Positions 50,303-59,284 of a stretch of DNA of 64,000 nt are shown one piece after another. Position numbers and translations under genes: made by a program. The stretch comes from Frateuria_A sp035944355 (lineage in GTDB: Bacteria > Pseudomonadota > Gammaproteobacteria > Xanthomonadales > Rhodanobacteraceae). The notes under the pieces are model-generated. The model saw only the letters and a program-made list of their open reading frames with translations, searched no databases and was not told the DNA's origin. Positions within the stretch are counted from its first letter, which is position 1. Every line of letters starts with the position of its first letter. The stretch covers positions 1-64,000 of the forward strand of contig NZ_DASZBH010000008.1 of assembly GCF_035944355.1 (NCBI RefSeq), in the 5' to 3' direction.

Positions 50303-51340
50303 ATGGACATCGCCGAACTGCTGGCCTTCTCGGTGAAGAACAAAGCCTCGGACTTGCATCTTTCCGCCGGCCTGCCGCCGATGATCCGCGTGGACGGCGA
50401 CGTGCGCCGCATCAATATCCCAGCGCTGGAGCACAAGCAGGTCCACTCGCTTATCTACGACATCATGTCGGACAAGCAGCGGCGCGACTACGAGGAATTC
50501 TACGAGACCGACTTCTCCTTCGAGATTCCGGGCCTGGCGCGTTTCCGCGTCAACGCGTTCAACCAGAACCGCGGCGCCGGCGCCGTGTTCCGCACGATTC
50601 CTTCCGAAGTGCTGACGCTGGAAGACCTGGGTGCGCCGCGCATCTTCAAGGAACTGATCGAGCAGCCGCAGGGCCTGATCCTGGTCACCGGGCCGACCGG
50701 CTCGGGCAAGTCGACCACGCTGGCGGCCATGGTCGACCACATCAACAAGAATGAATACGGGCACATGCTCACGGTCGAGGATCCGATCGAGTTCGTGCAC
50801 ACCTCGCAGAAGTGCCTGGTCAACCAGCGCGAGGTGCACCGCGACACGCATGGGTTCAACGAGGCGCTGCGCTCGGCGCTGCGCGAGGACCCGGACTACA
50901 TCCTGGTCGGCGAGCTGCGCGACCTGGAGACCATCCGCCTGGCGCTGACCGCCGCCGAAACCGGGCACCTGGTGTTCGGCACGCTGCACACCAGTTCGGC
51001 CGCCAAGACGATCGACCGCATCATCGACGTGTTCCCCGCCGGCGAAAAACCGATGGTCCGCTCGATGCTGTCCGAGTCGCTGCGTGCGGTGATCTCGCAG
51101 ACGCTGCTGAAGAAGGTCGGCGGCGGGCGCATCGCGGCGCACGAGATCATGGTCGGCATCCCCGCCATCCGCAACCTGATCCGCGAGGACAAGGTCGCGC
51201 AGATGTATTCCTCGATCCAGACCGGCCAGCAGTTCGGCATGCAGACGCTGGACCAGAACCTGCAGGACCTGGTCAAGCGCGGCGTCGTCGCGCGGCAGGA
51301 GGCGATCGGCTATGCCAAGAACAAGGATATTTTCAAGTGA
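50303..51340 (+). CDS. pilT: Type IV pilus retraction ATPase PilT
   Basis: 345 aa. PilT hexamers power pilus retraction and twitching. Walker A is G130PTGSGKST138, the Asp box and GHLVFGTLHTSSAAKTIDRII are present, as is the C-terminal AIRNLIREDK motif required for retraction. AAGGGG precedes the ATG. Its stop directly abuts a long inverted repeat leading to pilU. Confidence 0.98.
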   Translation: MDIAELLAFSVKNKASDLHLSAGLPPMIRVDGDVRRINIPALEHKQVHSLIYDIMSDKQRRDYEEFYETDFSFEIPGLARFRVNAFNQNRGAGAVFRTIPSEVLTLEDLGAPRIFKELIEQPQGLILVTGPTGSGKSTTLAAMVDHINKNEYGHMLTVEDPIEFVHTSQKCLVNQREVHRDTHGFNEALRSALREDPDYILVGELRDLETIRLALTAAETGHLVFGTLHTSSAAKTIDRIIDVFPAGEKPMVRSMLSESLRAVISQTLLKKVGGGRIAAHEIMVGIPAIRNLIREDKVAQMYSSIQTGQQFGMQTLDQNLQDLVKRGVVARQEAIGYAKNKDIFK

Positions 51341-51486
51341 GGCGGGGAACGGGGAATGGGGAACGGGGAACGTGCGGCGCACGGCACCCCGCAAGCTTGG
51401 GCTCTGTTCCGGCGTTTGATCCGGGCCCGGCCTGCAAGCACGCCTCGTTCCTCACGTTCCCCGTTCCCTGTTCCCCGTTCCCCGCC
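51341..51486. repeat. 34-bp inverted repeat of GTTCCCC heptamers between pilT and pilU
   Basis: The left arm 51341-51374 is the reverse complement of the right arm 51453-51486 with two mismatches. Both arms are built of four 7-nt units (GGGGAAC/T on the left, (C/T)GTTCCC on the right), separated by 78 nt. It starts at the base after the pilT stop and ends 17 nt before pilU. As mRNA it would form a very stable stem. A decayed form lies at 8741-8813 and a partial one in valS at 38371-38398. Confidence 0.8.
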
Positions 51487-51503
51487 CCGGGAGGAACCAC
51501 GCC

Positions 51504-52670
51504 ATGAGCGACTTCGACTTCACCTCCTTCCTCAAGCTGATGGTGCACAAGAAGGCGTCGGACCTGTTCGTCACCGCCGGCGTGGCGCCGTCGATGAAGC
51601 TGCAGGGTCGCATCGTGCCGATCACGCAGAGCCCGCTGTCGATGCAGCAGGCGCGCGACATGGTGCTCAACGTGATGACGCCCTCGCAGCGCGAGGAGTT
51701 CGAGAAGACCCACGAGTGCCAGTTCGCGATCTCCGCGCAGGGCGTGGGCCGCTTCCGCGTCTCGTGCTTCTACCAGCGCAACTGCGTGGGCATGGTGCTG
51801 CGACGGATCGAATCGAAGATTCCCACCTTCGAGGAGCTCACGCTGCCGCCGGTGCTCAAGTCGCTGTCGATGACCAAGCGCGGCATCATCATCTTCGTCG
51901 GCGCCACCGGCTCGGGTAAGTCCACTTCGCTGGCGGCGATGGTGGGCTACCGCAATCAGAACTCCACCGGCCACATCATCACCATCGAGGACCCGATCGA
52001 GTACGTGCACAAGCACGAGGGCTGCATCATCACCCAGCGCGAGATCGGCATCGACACCGACAACTGGGAGAACGCGCTGAAGAACACCCTGCGCCAGGCG
52101 CCCGACGTGATCCTCATCGGCGAAGTGCGCACCCGCGAAACGATGGAGTACGCGATCAACTTCTCCGAAACCGGCCACTTGTGCCTGTGCACGCTGCACG
52201 CCAACAACGCCAACCAGGCGATCGACCGCATCCTGCATTTCTTCCCCGAGGATCGGCGCCAGCAGCTGTTCATGGACTTGTCGCTCAACCTCAAGGGCAT
52301 CGTGGCGCAGCAGTTGATCCCCACGCCCGACGGCAAGGCGCGCCGGGTGGCGGTGGAAGTCCTGCTGGGCACGCCGCTGGTGCAGGACTACATCCGCCAG
52401 GGCGAGATCCACAAGATCAAGGACGTGATGAAGGAATCGACCAACTTGGGGATGCGCACCTTCGACCAGAGCCTGGTCGAGCTCTACCACGCCGGCGAGA
52501 TCAGCTACGAGGACGCGCTGCGCCACGCCGACAGCTCCAACGAGGTGCGCCTGCGCATCAAGCTGGCCCAGGGCGGCGATGCGCATACCCTGTCGCAGGG
52601 CCTGGAAGGCGTGGAACTCGAAGATACCCGCGACAACAGCCAGTTCGGCGGCGGCATGCTTCGCCGTTGA
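51504..52670 (+). CDS. pilU: Type IV pilus accessory ATPase PilU
   Basis: 388 aa, a PilT paralogue that helps retraction under load. Walker A is G133ATGSGKST141; the Walker B/Asp region VILIGEVRTRETME and HLCLCTLHANNANQAIDRIL are in place. It lies in the expected place after pilT, but behind the inverted repeat. GGGAGG precedes the ATG. A 17-bp terminator follows. Confidence 0.97.
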   Translation: MSDFDFTSFLKLMVHKKASDLFVTAGVAPSMKLQGRIVPITQSPLSMQQARDMVLNVMTPSQREEFEKTHECQFAISAQGVGRFRVSCFYQRNCVGMVLRRIESKIPTFEELTLPPVLKSLSMTKRGIIIFVGATGSGKSTSLAAMVGYRNQNSTGHIITIEDPIEYVHKHEGCIITQREIGIDTDNWENALKNTLRQAPDVILIGEVRTRETMEYAINFSETGHLCLCTLHANNANQAIDRILHFFPEDRRQQLFMDLSLNLKGIVAQQLIPTPDGKARRVAVEVLLGTPLVQDYIRQGEIHKIKDVMKESTNLGMRTFDQSLVELYHAGEISYEDALRHADSSNEVRLRIKLAQGGDAHTLSQGLEGVELEDTRDNSQFGGGMLRR

Positions 52671-52710
52671 CCCTTCTCCGGGCCGATATGCGGCTTATGT
52701 CGGCCGGCGG

Positions 52711-52748
52711 GGAAACAAAAAGGAGCCTGCGGGCTCCTTTTTGTTTCC
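52711..52748. terminator. Strong bidirectional terminator between pilU and the BON gene
   Basis: A perfect 17-bp stem (GGAAACAAAAAGGAGCC with its complement, 52711-52727 and 52732-52748) with a 4-nt loop and A/T runs on both arms, 41 nt after pilU. It can end transcription on both strands. Confidence 0.9.
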
Positions 52749-52764
52749 GGGCGAACCGGGTGGA

Positions 52765-53199
52765 TTACATGCCCGAGGTCGAACTGGATGCCGGTTCGGT
52801 CGTCGTGGTCGTGGTGGTGGTGCTCTTGGTCTTGGGTTCCACGGTCAGGCCGGTGGCGTCCACGCTCTTGACGCCCTTGACCTTGCGGGCCACGTGCACC
52901 GCACGGCTCTTCTCCTTGTTGCTGCCCACGGTGCCGGTCAGGCGAACCACGCCGTCGGTGGTGTCCACCGAGATATCGGTCGCGTGGAGGTGCTTGGTCG
53001 TAGCGAATTCGGATTTGACCTTGGTGGTGATCCAGGCGTCATCGACCTTGCCCGGCACGGTCTGGTTGTTCGATTGCATGCTGCCGCTGGACTGGGCGCC
53101 GGCATCCTGTGCGAGGGCCTGTGCGACCGGGACGGCGGCCAGCGCAGCGGTCAGGCCTGCGGCAACGAGGGCTCGATGGAACGCGGAATGGGTACGCAT
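52765..53199 (-). CDS. Periplasmic BON domain protein
   Basis: 144 aa from the ATG at 53199, with AAGGAG upstream and a signal peptide ending near AQALAQ. A single BON domain (about residues 50-120) carries DDAWITTKVKSEFATT and GVVRLTGTVGSNKEKSRA, typical for OsmY-like envelope proteins. The C-terminus has eight consecutive threonines followed by EPASSS. Probably stress-related. The upstream 53200-53390 region holds TGAACAC/GTGTTCA (53276-53282 with 53302-53308). Confidence 0.85.
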   Translation of the reverse strand: MRTHSAFHRALVAAGLTAALAAVPVAQALAQDAGAQSSGSMQSNNQTVPGKVDDAWITTKVKSEFATTKHLHATDISVDTTDGVVRLTGTVGSNKEKSRAVHVARKVKGVKSVDATGLTVEPKTKSTTTTTTTTEPASSSTSGM

Positions 53200-53275
53200 G
53201 GGACTCTCCTTAGGGTTGGCGATCAAGACAGCCGATGCGTGCCGCATCGACCGATTCATGGCAACAGGGCGCCTG

Positions 53276-53308
53276 TGAACACGGTGTGCGCTGGCCGCCT
53301 GGTGTTCA
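53276..53308. promoter_or_regulatory. Inverted repeat upstream of the BON gene
   Basis: TGAACAC and GTGTTCA (53276-53282 and 53302-53308) form a perfect 7-bp inverted repeat with a 19-nt centre, 77 nt before the BON start. It could be an operator or a hairpin in the leader; the regulator is unknown. Confidence 0.3.
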
Positions 53309-53387
53309 GTGGCAATTACCGTTGTGAACGCCGCGCTTAAGGGAAGGTTCGCTGCCCGCGAAAGACGGGTGATCGGGGCGTAGTCGG

Positions 53388-53420
53388 GCAAAAAAAGAAG
53401 GCGCCGCGAGGGCGCCTTCT
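53388..53420 (-). terminator. Intrinsic terminator of the large lipoprotein gene
   Basis: AGAAGGCGCC/GGCGCCTTCT (minus strand 53420-53411 with 53405-53396) followed by a T-run (rc of 53390-53396). It lies 27 nt beyond the lipoprotein stop. Confidence 0.85.
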
Positions 53421-53446
53421 GAACGTGAGGAAACGTCCCGTCTGGA

Positions 53447-55222
53447 CTATTTCAGTGTCGTCTGGCTGTTGACCACCAGGCCCTGGCTGTCGACGTGGAT
53501 TTCGGCGTCGATGGACTCGACGCGCGACGCCTGCGCGCGCATGGCATCGAACTGGGCCTTGGTGCGGGCTTCATTGGCCGCCTTTTCGGCCTGGTCGTCG
53601 GGACTGCCTGCTTCATCCTTGCCAAGCGCCACGGCGGCGGCACCCAGGCTGTCGGCCTTCTGCTGCATCAGGGTGACCCAGTCCAGGTACATCTGACCGC
53701 TCAGGTGCATGCGAAGCATCTGGCCGGCATTGCCTATGGGCGCCTTGAGCGCATCCGCCAGCTTGGCGTCCTCGCCCGCACCGACGCCCAGGCCGAGGCT
53801 CTTGGTGCCCATCGCCATCCAGGCCGGCTGGTTGAACATGCCGCTGAGCGTGGGCGGCAGCGCCACGGGCTTGCCGTCGTCGGCGAGCTTCACCTGGGCC
53901 AGTGCCGGGGTCATCATCTGCCCCATGGCCAGCAGGCCTGCGGGATTGCCGGTGCCCAGCACCAGCCGCCCGGTGAACTGCGGCATCGCATTGCCCGCCG
54001 CCGGCGTGAAGCTGTCCAGCGAGAGCGCCACGCCGAGCAGGTCGCCGAACGGTGGGATGGCCGCCTTTTGCATGCTCGGACCGAGCTTGGCAAAGCTGTC
54101 GTTGAGGTCGGCCAGCGCAGGGCAGGTGAAGGGCTTGGCCGTGACCGCGTCGGCCTGCGCGGTCCAGAACGTGCGCAGCTGCGCCACCGGAAGGCCCAGG
54201 AAGAACTCGAACGGCGAGCCGGGCTGGCTGGAGCCCAGTCCCGGCAGGTCGACCTTCAGTCCGTCGAAGGCCTGGGTGATGTCACTGGCCAGCGACACGT
54301 TCCAGCGCATGTCCTGATGCCTGGCTTCCAGGCGGGTGTAGCCGAAGCTCAGCTCCGGCACGCGGCTGGCGATGCGCACGGCATCGGCCTGGCAACCGGG
54401 CGGGATCTGCAACTGGTTGGCCACCGGCTCGCCGGTCTTGGCCGATTCGGCTTGCGCGCGTGCCTTGAACAAGGCGCCGAACAGCGGGTCCTTGCCGCTG
54501 GCGGCGAGCGGCAAGGCGCGGCCGAGGTCCAGTTCGCCGACGGCCCACTTCTGGTAGCCCCGGTCCTTGGCGAGTTTCTCCAGGCGGCCGTCGTCCTGCA
54601 GGTTGCGGGCCGGACGGTCCAGGCCCAATGCCTGGCGCAGCAAGGGTTGGGGGGCATCGGCCGGCAGGATCGCGGCGACCGCCTGCTTGCCGACCACGGC
54701 CAGGATCAACTGCGTGCCGGTCGCGGGCAAGAGGTGGCGCCTGTAGCTCTGCTTGTCCACGCTGGCGACATCGAGCTTCTTGCCGTAGGCGGCCTCGAGC
54801 CTGCCGACGAAAGCCTCGAAGGCGCCCGCATCGCTGAGCTGAAAGCGCAGCACCGGCGCCAGGCCCAGGCCGTAGAGCGCCGAACGGCCTTTCAGGTCCA
54901 GCCCGGCGTTCTGCGCGAAGCCCTCGATGGTCTTGCCGTCCAGTTCCTTGGCGAAGGCGCGGATCAGGTTGGCGGTGTCCGGGTCCTTGGCGGCCATGCT
55001 ATCGGCGCTGGCGCGCAACTGGACCAGTTCGGCCGGCAGCTGTGCGTTGGCCTGGGCAAGCAGGGCGCTGCGCGTGCCATCGTCCAGCACGTCGAGATTG
55101 GCGACCGCGTAGGGGGTGTCGGCCGGGGCGAAGGCCAGCGGCGCGTCCTTGTCCTTGTGTCCGCAAGCCGCCAGCAGCACGCCGGCAAGGGCCAGCGCGA
55201 GAGTGCGCGTCGTCGATCGCAT
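53447..55222 (-). CDS. Large predicted lipoprotein of unknown function
   Basis: 591 aa. The signal ends in a lipobox (LALAGVLLAAC, Cys about residue 20) directly followed by GHKDKDA. The body shows no domain I recognise; it has repeated helical and strand segments, and a C-terminal helical segment followed by SIDAEIHVDSQGLVVNSQTT. The tail includes a possible coiled region rich in Ala/Lys. Monocistronic, with its own terminator. Lipoprotein export is inferred from the signal; the role is unknown. Confidence 0.75.
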   Translation of the reverse strand: MRSTTRTLALALAGVLLAACGHKDKDAPLAFAPADTPYAVANLDVLDDGTRSALLAQANAQLPAELVQLRASADSMAAKDPDTANLIRAFAKELDGKTIEGFAQNAGLDLKGRSALYGLGLAPVLRFQLSDAGAFEAFVGRLEAAYGKKLDVASVDKQSYRRHLLPATGTQLILAVVGKQAVAAILPADAPQPLLRQALGLDRPARNLQDDGRLEKLAKDRGYQKWAVGELDLGRALPLAASGKDPLFGALFKARAQAESAKTGEPVANQLQIPPGCQADAVRIASRVPELSFGYTRLEARHQDMRWNVSLASDITQAFDGLKVDLPGLGSSQPGSPFEFFLGLPVAQLRTFWTAQADAVTAKPFTCPALADLNDSFAKLGPSMQKAAIPPFGDLLGVALSLDSFTPAAGNAMPQFTGRLVLGTGNPAGLLAMGQMMTPALAQVKLADDGKPVALPPTLSGMFNQPAWMAMGTKSLGLGVGAGEDAKLADALKAPIGNAGQMLRMHLSGQMYLDWVTLMQQKADSLGAAAVALGKDEAGSPDDQAEKAANEARTKAQFDAMRAQASRVESIDAEIHVDSQGLVVNSQTTLK

Positions 55223-55354
55223 GATTTCGGTTCCCTGAAATGGAATGAGGCGCGCGCATTATGCCGCGCCGGCAACCCGGGCGCGTGCCCCTCGTTCGCA
55301 ATGCTTCCGGGTCCCGATCCGGCAGGAAAATCTGGCCGGCTGCGCCGGCGGGCG

Positions 55355-56317
55355 TCAGCGGCCGAGCAGCTCGCCCAACACCGCCATGCGCACGAACACG
55401 CCGTTGCCGACCTGTTCCAGGATCTTCGATTGCGCGCCGTCGGCGACGTCCGAGGCGATCTCCACCCCGCGGTTGATCGGGCCTGGGTGCATCACCAGGC
55501 AACCCCTGGCGGCACGCGCCAGGCGGCCGGTGTCCAGGCCGTAGCGGGCGAAATAGGCCGCCTCGTCGGGGAGCTCCGTGGCGCTCATGCGCTCCTTCTG
55601 CAGGCGCAGCATGATCGCCACGTCGGCGCCCTCGATCGCTGCGTCGAAGTCCTCGACGAACACGCAGCGCGGAAACTCCTCCTGCGTGGGCATCAGCGGC
55701 GCCGGTCCGCACAGGCGGATCTCGCGCACGCCCATGGCGGTGAGCGCGTGCACGTCCGAGCGGGCCACGCGCGAGTGCTTGATGTCGCCACAGATCACGA
55801 CCGCCAGGTTCTCGAAATCCGGGCGGTGCTCGCGGATCGTCATCACGTCGAGCAGGCCCTGGGTGGGGTGGGCGCGGTTGCCGTCGCCGGCGTTGATCAC
55901 CGACACGCCGCTCATGGCATGGCGAACCAGCTCCTCCGGCGTGCCCGACACCTTGTGGCGCACCACGATCGCGTCCAGGTGCATCGCTTCGAGCGTGTGC
56001 AGGGTGTCGAACAGCTCCTCGCCCTTGGCGGTGGAGGAAAATCCGATGTCGAAGTTGATCACGTCCGCGCCCAGCCGGCGCGCCGCCAGCTCGAAGGAGG
56101 TGCGCGTGCGCGTGGAGGGCTCGAAGAACAGGTTGAGCACGGTACGCCCGCGGAGCAGGTCCAGCTTGCGGGTGCCGTGCGCGCAGGCGTCGCGCATGGA
56201 CAGGGCACGATCGAGCAGGCGTTCGATGCACGCGCGCGGCAGGTTTTCCAGCGTGGTCAGGTGGCGCAGGCGGGAGCTCATGGCGGGCGGTTCGAAGGAG
56301 CGGGAAGGAATGAACAT
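55355..56317 (-). CDS. pyrB: Aspartate carbamoyltransferase catalytic subunit
   Basis: 320 aa from the ATG at 56317; a second ATG at 56281 (MSSRLRHLTTLENLP) is a good alternative and may be closer to the family start. It makes carbamoyl-aspartate in pyrimidine synthesis. The carbamoyl-phosphate site is FFEPSTRTRTSFELAA, and HPTQGLLDVMTIRE and the C-terminal VMHPGPINRGVEI are typical. No pyrI is present. Same orientation and close to ruvX, as in Pseudomonas. Confidence 0.93.
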   Translation of the reverse strand: MFIPSRSFEPPAMSSRLRHLTTLENLPRACIERLLDRALSMRDACAHGTRKLDLLRGRTVLNLFFEPSTRTRTSFELAARRLGADVINFDIGFSSTAKGEELFDTLHTLEAMHLDAIVVRHKVSGTPEELVRHAMSGVSVINAGDGNRAHPTQGLLDVMTIREHRPDFENLAVVICGDIKHSRVARSDVHALTAMGVREIRLCGPAPLMPTQEEFPRCVFVEDFDAAIEGADVAIMLRLQKERMSATELPDEAAYFARYGLDTGRLARAARGCLVMHPGPINRGVEIASDVADGAQSKILEQVGNGVFVRMAVLGELLGR

Positions 56318-56330
56318 GCGGTGGCCTGGA

Positions 56331-56759
56331 TTAGTCGGAAACGGAGACGGCGAGCCAGCGTTCCAGGATCACGGCCGCGGCCTGGGCGTCGATCGCCGCG
56401 GCATCGCGCCGGCGTCGGGTGCCCGCGGCGCGCGCCTCGGCGAATCGCTGGGCGGCTTCCTGTGAACTGTACTGCTCGTCGACGAGCGCGACCGGAGCTC
56501 GGTAGCGCTGGCGCAGATGCTCGGCAAAGCGGCGGGCGAGGCGGGTGGCGGGTTGTTCGGTGCCGTCGAGGGCCAGCGGCAGGCCGACCACCAGGGTATC
56601 GGGCAGCCACTGCCGGTTGAGGTCGTCGAGCTTGGCCCAGTCCGGCCCGCCCTCGTGCACCGGCACCACGGCGAGTGCGCGGGCGCTGGCGGTGACCCGG
56701 TTGCCGACGGCGACGCCGATGAGCCGGCTGCCGACATCGAAACCGAGCACGCAACTCAT
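56331..56759 (-). CDS. ruvX: Putative pre-16S rRNA nuclease / Holliday-junction resolvase YqgF
   Basis: 142 aa with the RNase H-like fold: LGFDVGSRLIGVAVGN at the start and VDEQYSSQEA near the C-terminus hold the acidic active-site residues. In E. coli YqgF trims the 5' end of 16S rRNA. 13 nt before pyrB and 37 nt after algH, one transcript. Confidence 0.95.
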   Translation of the reverse strand: MSCVLGFDVGSRLIGVAVGNRVTASARALAVVPVHEGGPDWAKLDDLNRQWLPDTLVVGLPLALDGTEQPATRLARRFAEHLRQRYRAPVALVDEQYSSQEAAQRFAEARAAGTRRRRDAAAIDAQAAAVILERWLAVSVSD

Positions 56760-56796
56760 GCGTGCCCGCCTTCGTTCGCCGTGGGCCGTCGTGCGC

Positions 56797-57369
56797 TCAC
56801 GCGTGGCCCGCGTAGCCCGGCAACTGCAGCGGATCGACGCCGACCAGGCCGGCGGCCGCGCTCCAGCGCTCCTCCAGCGGGGTGTGGAACAACACCCGCT
56901 CGTTGGCTTCGGCGGTGAGCCAGCTGTTGTCCTTCAGCTCCTGCTCCAGCTGGCCGGCGCTCCAGCCGGCATAACCCAGCGCCATCAACGCGTCGTGCGG
57001 TCCCTCGCCGGCGGCCATCGCGACCAGGATGTCGCGCGAGGTGGTGACCGACCAATCGGCGTTGATGCGGTAGCTCGACTCCCAGTGCCCATGTTCGCGG
57101 TGCAGCACGAAGCCGCGCTCCTGCTGCACCGGGCCGCCGATCAGCACCGGCCGGTCGGCCAGTTCCTGGTCGGAGCAGTCGAGCTTGAGCTGCGCCAGCA
57201 CGTCGCCGAGCCGGTATTCGGAAAGCCGGTTGACCAGCAACCCGACCGCGCCGTCCTCGTCGTGCTGGCACAGGAACGCCACGCTGCGCGAGAACGGCGG
57301 TTCGGCCAGGCTCGGCATGGCGATGAGGAAATGTCCGGCAAGGGTCGGCGTGTTGGGGACGGCGCTCAT
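56797..57369 (-). CDS. algH: YqgE/AlgH family protein
   Basis: 190 aa from the ATG at 57369. GHFLIAMPSLAEPPFSRSVAFLCQHDEDGAVGLLVNRL (in pieces) is the DUF179 core, with the later VLIGGPVQQERGFVLH. In Pseudomonas AlgH affects alginate and other virulence traits, but its biochemistry is not known. Upstream of ruvX as usual. Confidence 0.92.
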   Translation of the reverse strand: MSAVPNTPTLAGHFLIAMPSLAEPPFSRSVAFLCQHDEDGAVGLLVNRLSEYRLGDVLAQLKLDCSDQELADRPVLIGGPVQQERGFVLHREHGHWESSYRINADWSVTTSRDILVAMAAGEGPHDALMALGYAGWSAGQLEQELKDNSWLTAEANERVLFHTPLEERWSAAAGLVGVDPLQLPGYAGHA

Positions 57370-57461
57370 GCGGCCATTGTATGCGACGGGCGGACGTGCG
57401 TTGTAGCGCGGCCCGTGTGAAGCGGCCGCAATGCGCGGAGCACCGTGCAGTGGCATCCCGC

Positions 57462-58325
57462 CTATTTGTTGCGCAGCACGTTGCCGGGCAGGAACTGCCA
57501 GGTGCGGGTTATGTAGAGCTCGTCCACGCGCTGGTCCCTGGGGATCGGCGGGAACGGCGCGGCCAGCCTGACGATGCGCTCGGCGGCCTTGTCCAGCAGC
57601 GGCTCGCCCGAGCTGTGGATCACGTCGATGGCCTTGACGCTGCCGTCGCGATCGAGCGTGACGGTCAGCTCCAGTTCGCCGTGCAGGTTGCGCCGGCGCG
57701 CTTCTTCGGGATAGTTGAGGTTGCCCACGCGCTCGACGCGGTCGACCCAGCCGCGCATGTAGGCCGCGTAGACGTATTCCTTGGTATTGGCGGAAATGAA
57801 CTTCTTCTTCGGCCGCTTGGCGTAGGCCTCGGTGCGGTTGCGCACCTCCGCGGCGAGCTGGGCCATTTCCTGGCGCCGGCGCTGTTCATCGGCGGTAGGC
57901 GCTTCGCGGGTTTCCCGCGCGGTGCGCGCGCTGTCGCTGTCGACGCTGAAATCGCTGCGCCCGCTGGTGGTGATGCGGCGCGCCGGCGTGGCCTCCTCCG
58001 GGCGTGGAACCGTGGCCTCGACCGGTTGCGGCGCGGTGCCGGGCGTCGGCCTGGGCAGCGCGCCGGACACCGGTTGCGAGGGCCGCGCGGCATGCTCGTC
58101 TTGGCCGCCACCCTGGTTGTTCGCCTGGGCCAGGAAGTCGGCCTTGTCCGGGGCTTCCCGGTTGGCGACGTCGACCAGCGTCACGTCCAGCGTCGGCAGG
58201 CCGGGCTTGGGCTTGACGTAGTGGAAGGTCAGGCCCAACACCAGCACGCCGTGCAGCAACAGCGAGAACAGCAAGGTCGCCCCGAGCATGTCAGGGGTTG
58301 CGGGGCGCGGGGGTGTGGAGCTCAC
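57462..58325 (-). CDS. tonB: TonB family energy-coupling protein
   Basis: 287 aa. One membrane anchor (MLGATLLFSLLLHGVLVLGL, about residues 13-32) precedes a charged, Pro/Gln-rich spacer and a C-terminal TonB domain (RVGNLNYPEEARRRNLHGEL, FPPIPRDQRVDEL). This is the TonB gene found beside gshB in Pseudomonas and Xanthomonas, there linked to twitching or motility; here it may couple the proton motive force to an outer-membrane function. Overlaps gshB by 4 bp. Confidence 0.9.
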   Translation of the reverse strand: MSSTPPRPATPDMLGATLLFSLLLHGVLVLGLTFHYVKPKPGLPTLDVTLVDVANREAPDKADFLAQANNQGGGQDEHAARPSQPVSGALPRPTPGTAPQPVEATVPRPEEATPARRITTSGRSDFSVDSDSARTARETREAPTADEQRRRQEMAQLAAEVRNRTEAYAKRPKKKFISANTKEYVYAAYMRGWVDRVERVGNLNYPEEARRRNLHGELELTVTLDRDGSVKAIDVIHSSGEPLLDKAAERIVRLAAPFPPIPRDQRVDELYITRTWQFLPGNVLRNK

Positions 58326-59284
58326 GCGGGAGGGTTCTCGATCGCATCGAACAGCTGGCCGCTGATATTAAGCCCGAACTGCGCGTCCAGTTCGCGCGCA
58401 CAGGTCGGCGATGTGACGTTGATCTCGGTGAGGTAGTCGCCGATCACGTCCAGCCCGACGAAGCGCAGCCCGCGCCGCCGCAGTTCGGGCGCCACCTGGG
58501 CCGCGATCCAGCGGTCGCGCTCGGACAACGGCACGCCGACGCCGCGCCCGCCGGCGGCCAGATTGCCGCGGAACTCGTCGCCCTGCGGGATGCGCGCCAG
58601 CGCATAGGGTACGGGCTCGCCGTCGATCAGCAGGATGCGCTTGTCGCCGGCGCTGATCGCGGGGATGAATTTCTGTGCGATCGCGAAATGCCGGCCTTCG
58701 CCGTGCATGCCCCCGGCTAGCAGCGTCTCCAGCATGGAATTGAGGTTGCTGTCGCCCGCCTTGATGCGGAAGATGCCGCGCCCGCCCATGCCGTCGAGGG
58801 GCTTGAGTACGGCCTCCCCATGCTCGGCGACGAAGCGGCGCAGTTCGGCGGCATCGCGCGACATCAGGGTTGGCGCGATGCACTGGGGAAAGTCCAGGGC
58901 GAACACCTTCTCGTTGCAATCGCGCAGCGCCTGCGGCCGATTGATCACCTGCGTGCCACCGCGCTCCGCCGCGTCCAGCACCATGGTGTCGTAGATGAAC
59001 TGAGCGTCGACCGGCGGGTCCTTGCGCATCAGCACCACGTCCAGTTCGCGCAGGTCGCGCCACTGGCGCTGGCCCAGTTCGTACCAGCCGGACGGGTCGT
59101 CACGTACCGACAGCTTGGCCAGGCGGGCGAAGGGCGCGCCATCGCGAAGCGCCAGGTCGCCCTGCTCCATGTAGTGCAGCGCATGGCCGCGGCGCTGCGC
59201 TTCCAGCAGCATGGCGAAGGTGGTGTCCTTGGCGATCTTGATGGCGCCGATGGGATCCATCAGCACGGCGACCGAAAGCGGCAT
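58322..59284 (-). CDS. gshB: Glutathione synthetase
   Basis: 320 aa from the ATG at 59284. Joins gamma-glutamylcysteine and glycine with ATP. ATP-grasp motifs include VLKPLDGMGGRGIFRIK and the substrate loop ending ISGQLFDAIE. First gene of the gshB-tonB-algH-ruvX-pyrB run. A 326-nt region separates it from divergent pilG. Confidence 0.97.
   Translation of the reverse strand: MPLSVAVLMDPIGAIKIAKDTTFAMLLEAQRRGHALHYMEQGDLALRDGAPFARLAKLSVRDDPSGWYELGQRQWRDLRELDVVLMRKDPPVDAQFIYDTMVLDAAERGGTQVINRPQALRDCNEKVFALDFPQCIAPTLMSRDAAELRRFVAEHGEAVLKPLDGMGGRGIFRIKAGDSNLNSMLETLLAGGMHGEGRHFAIAQKFIPAISAGDKRILLIDGEPVPYALARIPQGDEFRGNLAAGGRGVGVPLSERDRWIAAQVAPELRRRGLRFVGLDVIGDYLTEINVTSPTCARELDAQFGLNISGQLFDAIENPPA

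Noticed and set aside
51341..51486. Heptamer array considered as CRISPR
   Set aside because: Units are 7 nt, arranged as inverted arms without unique spacers; no cas genes in the window.
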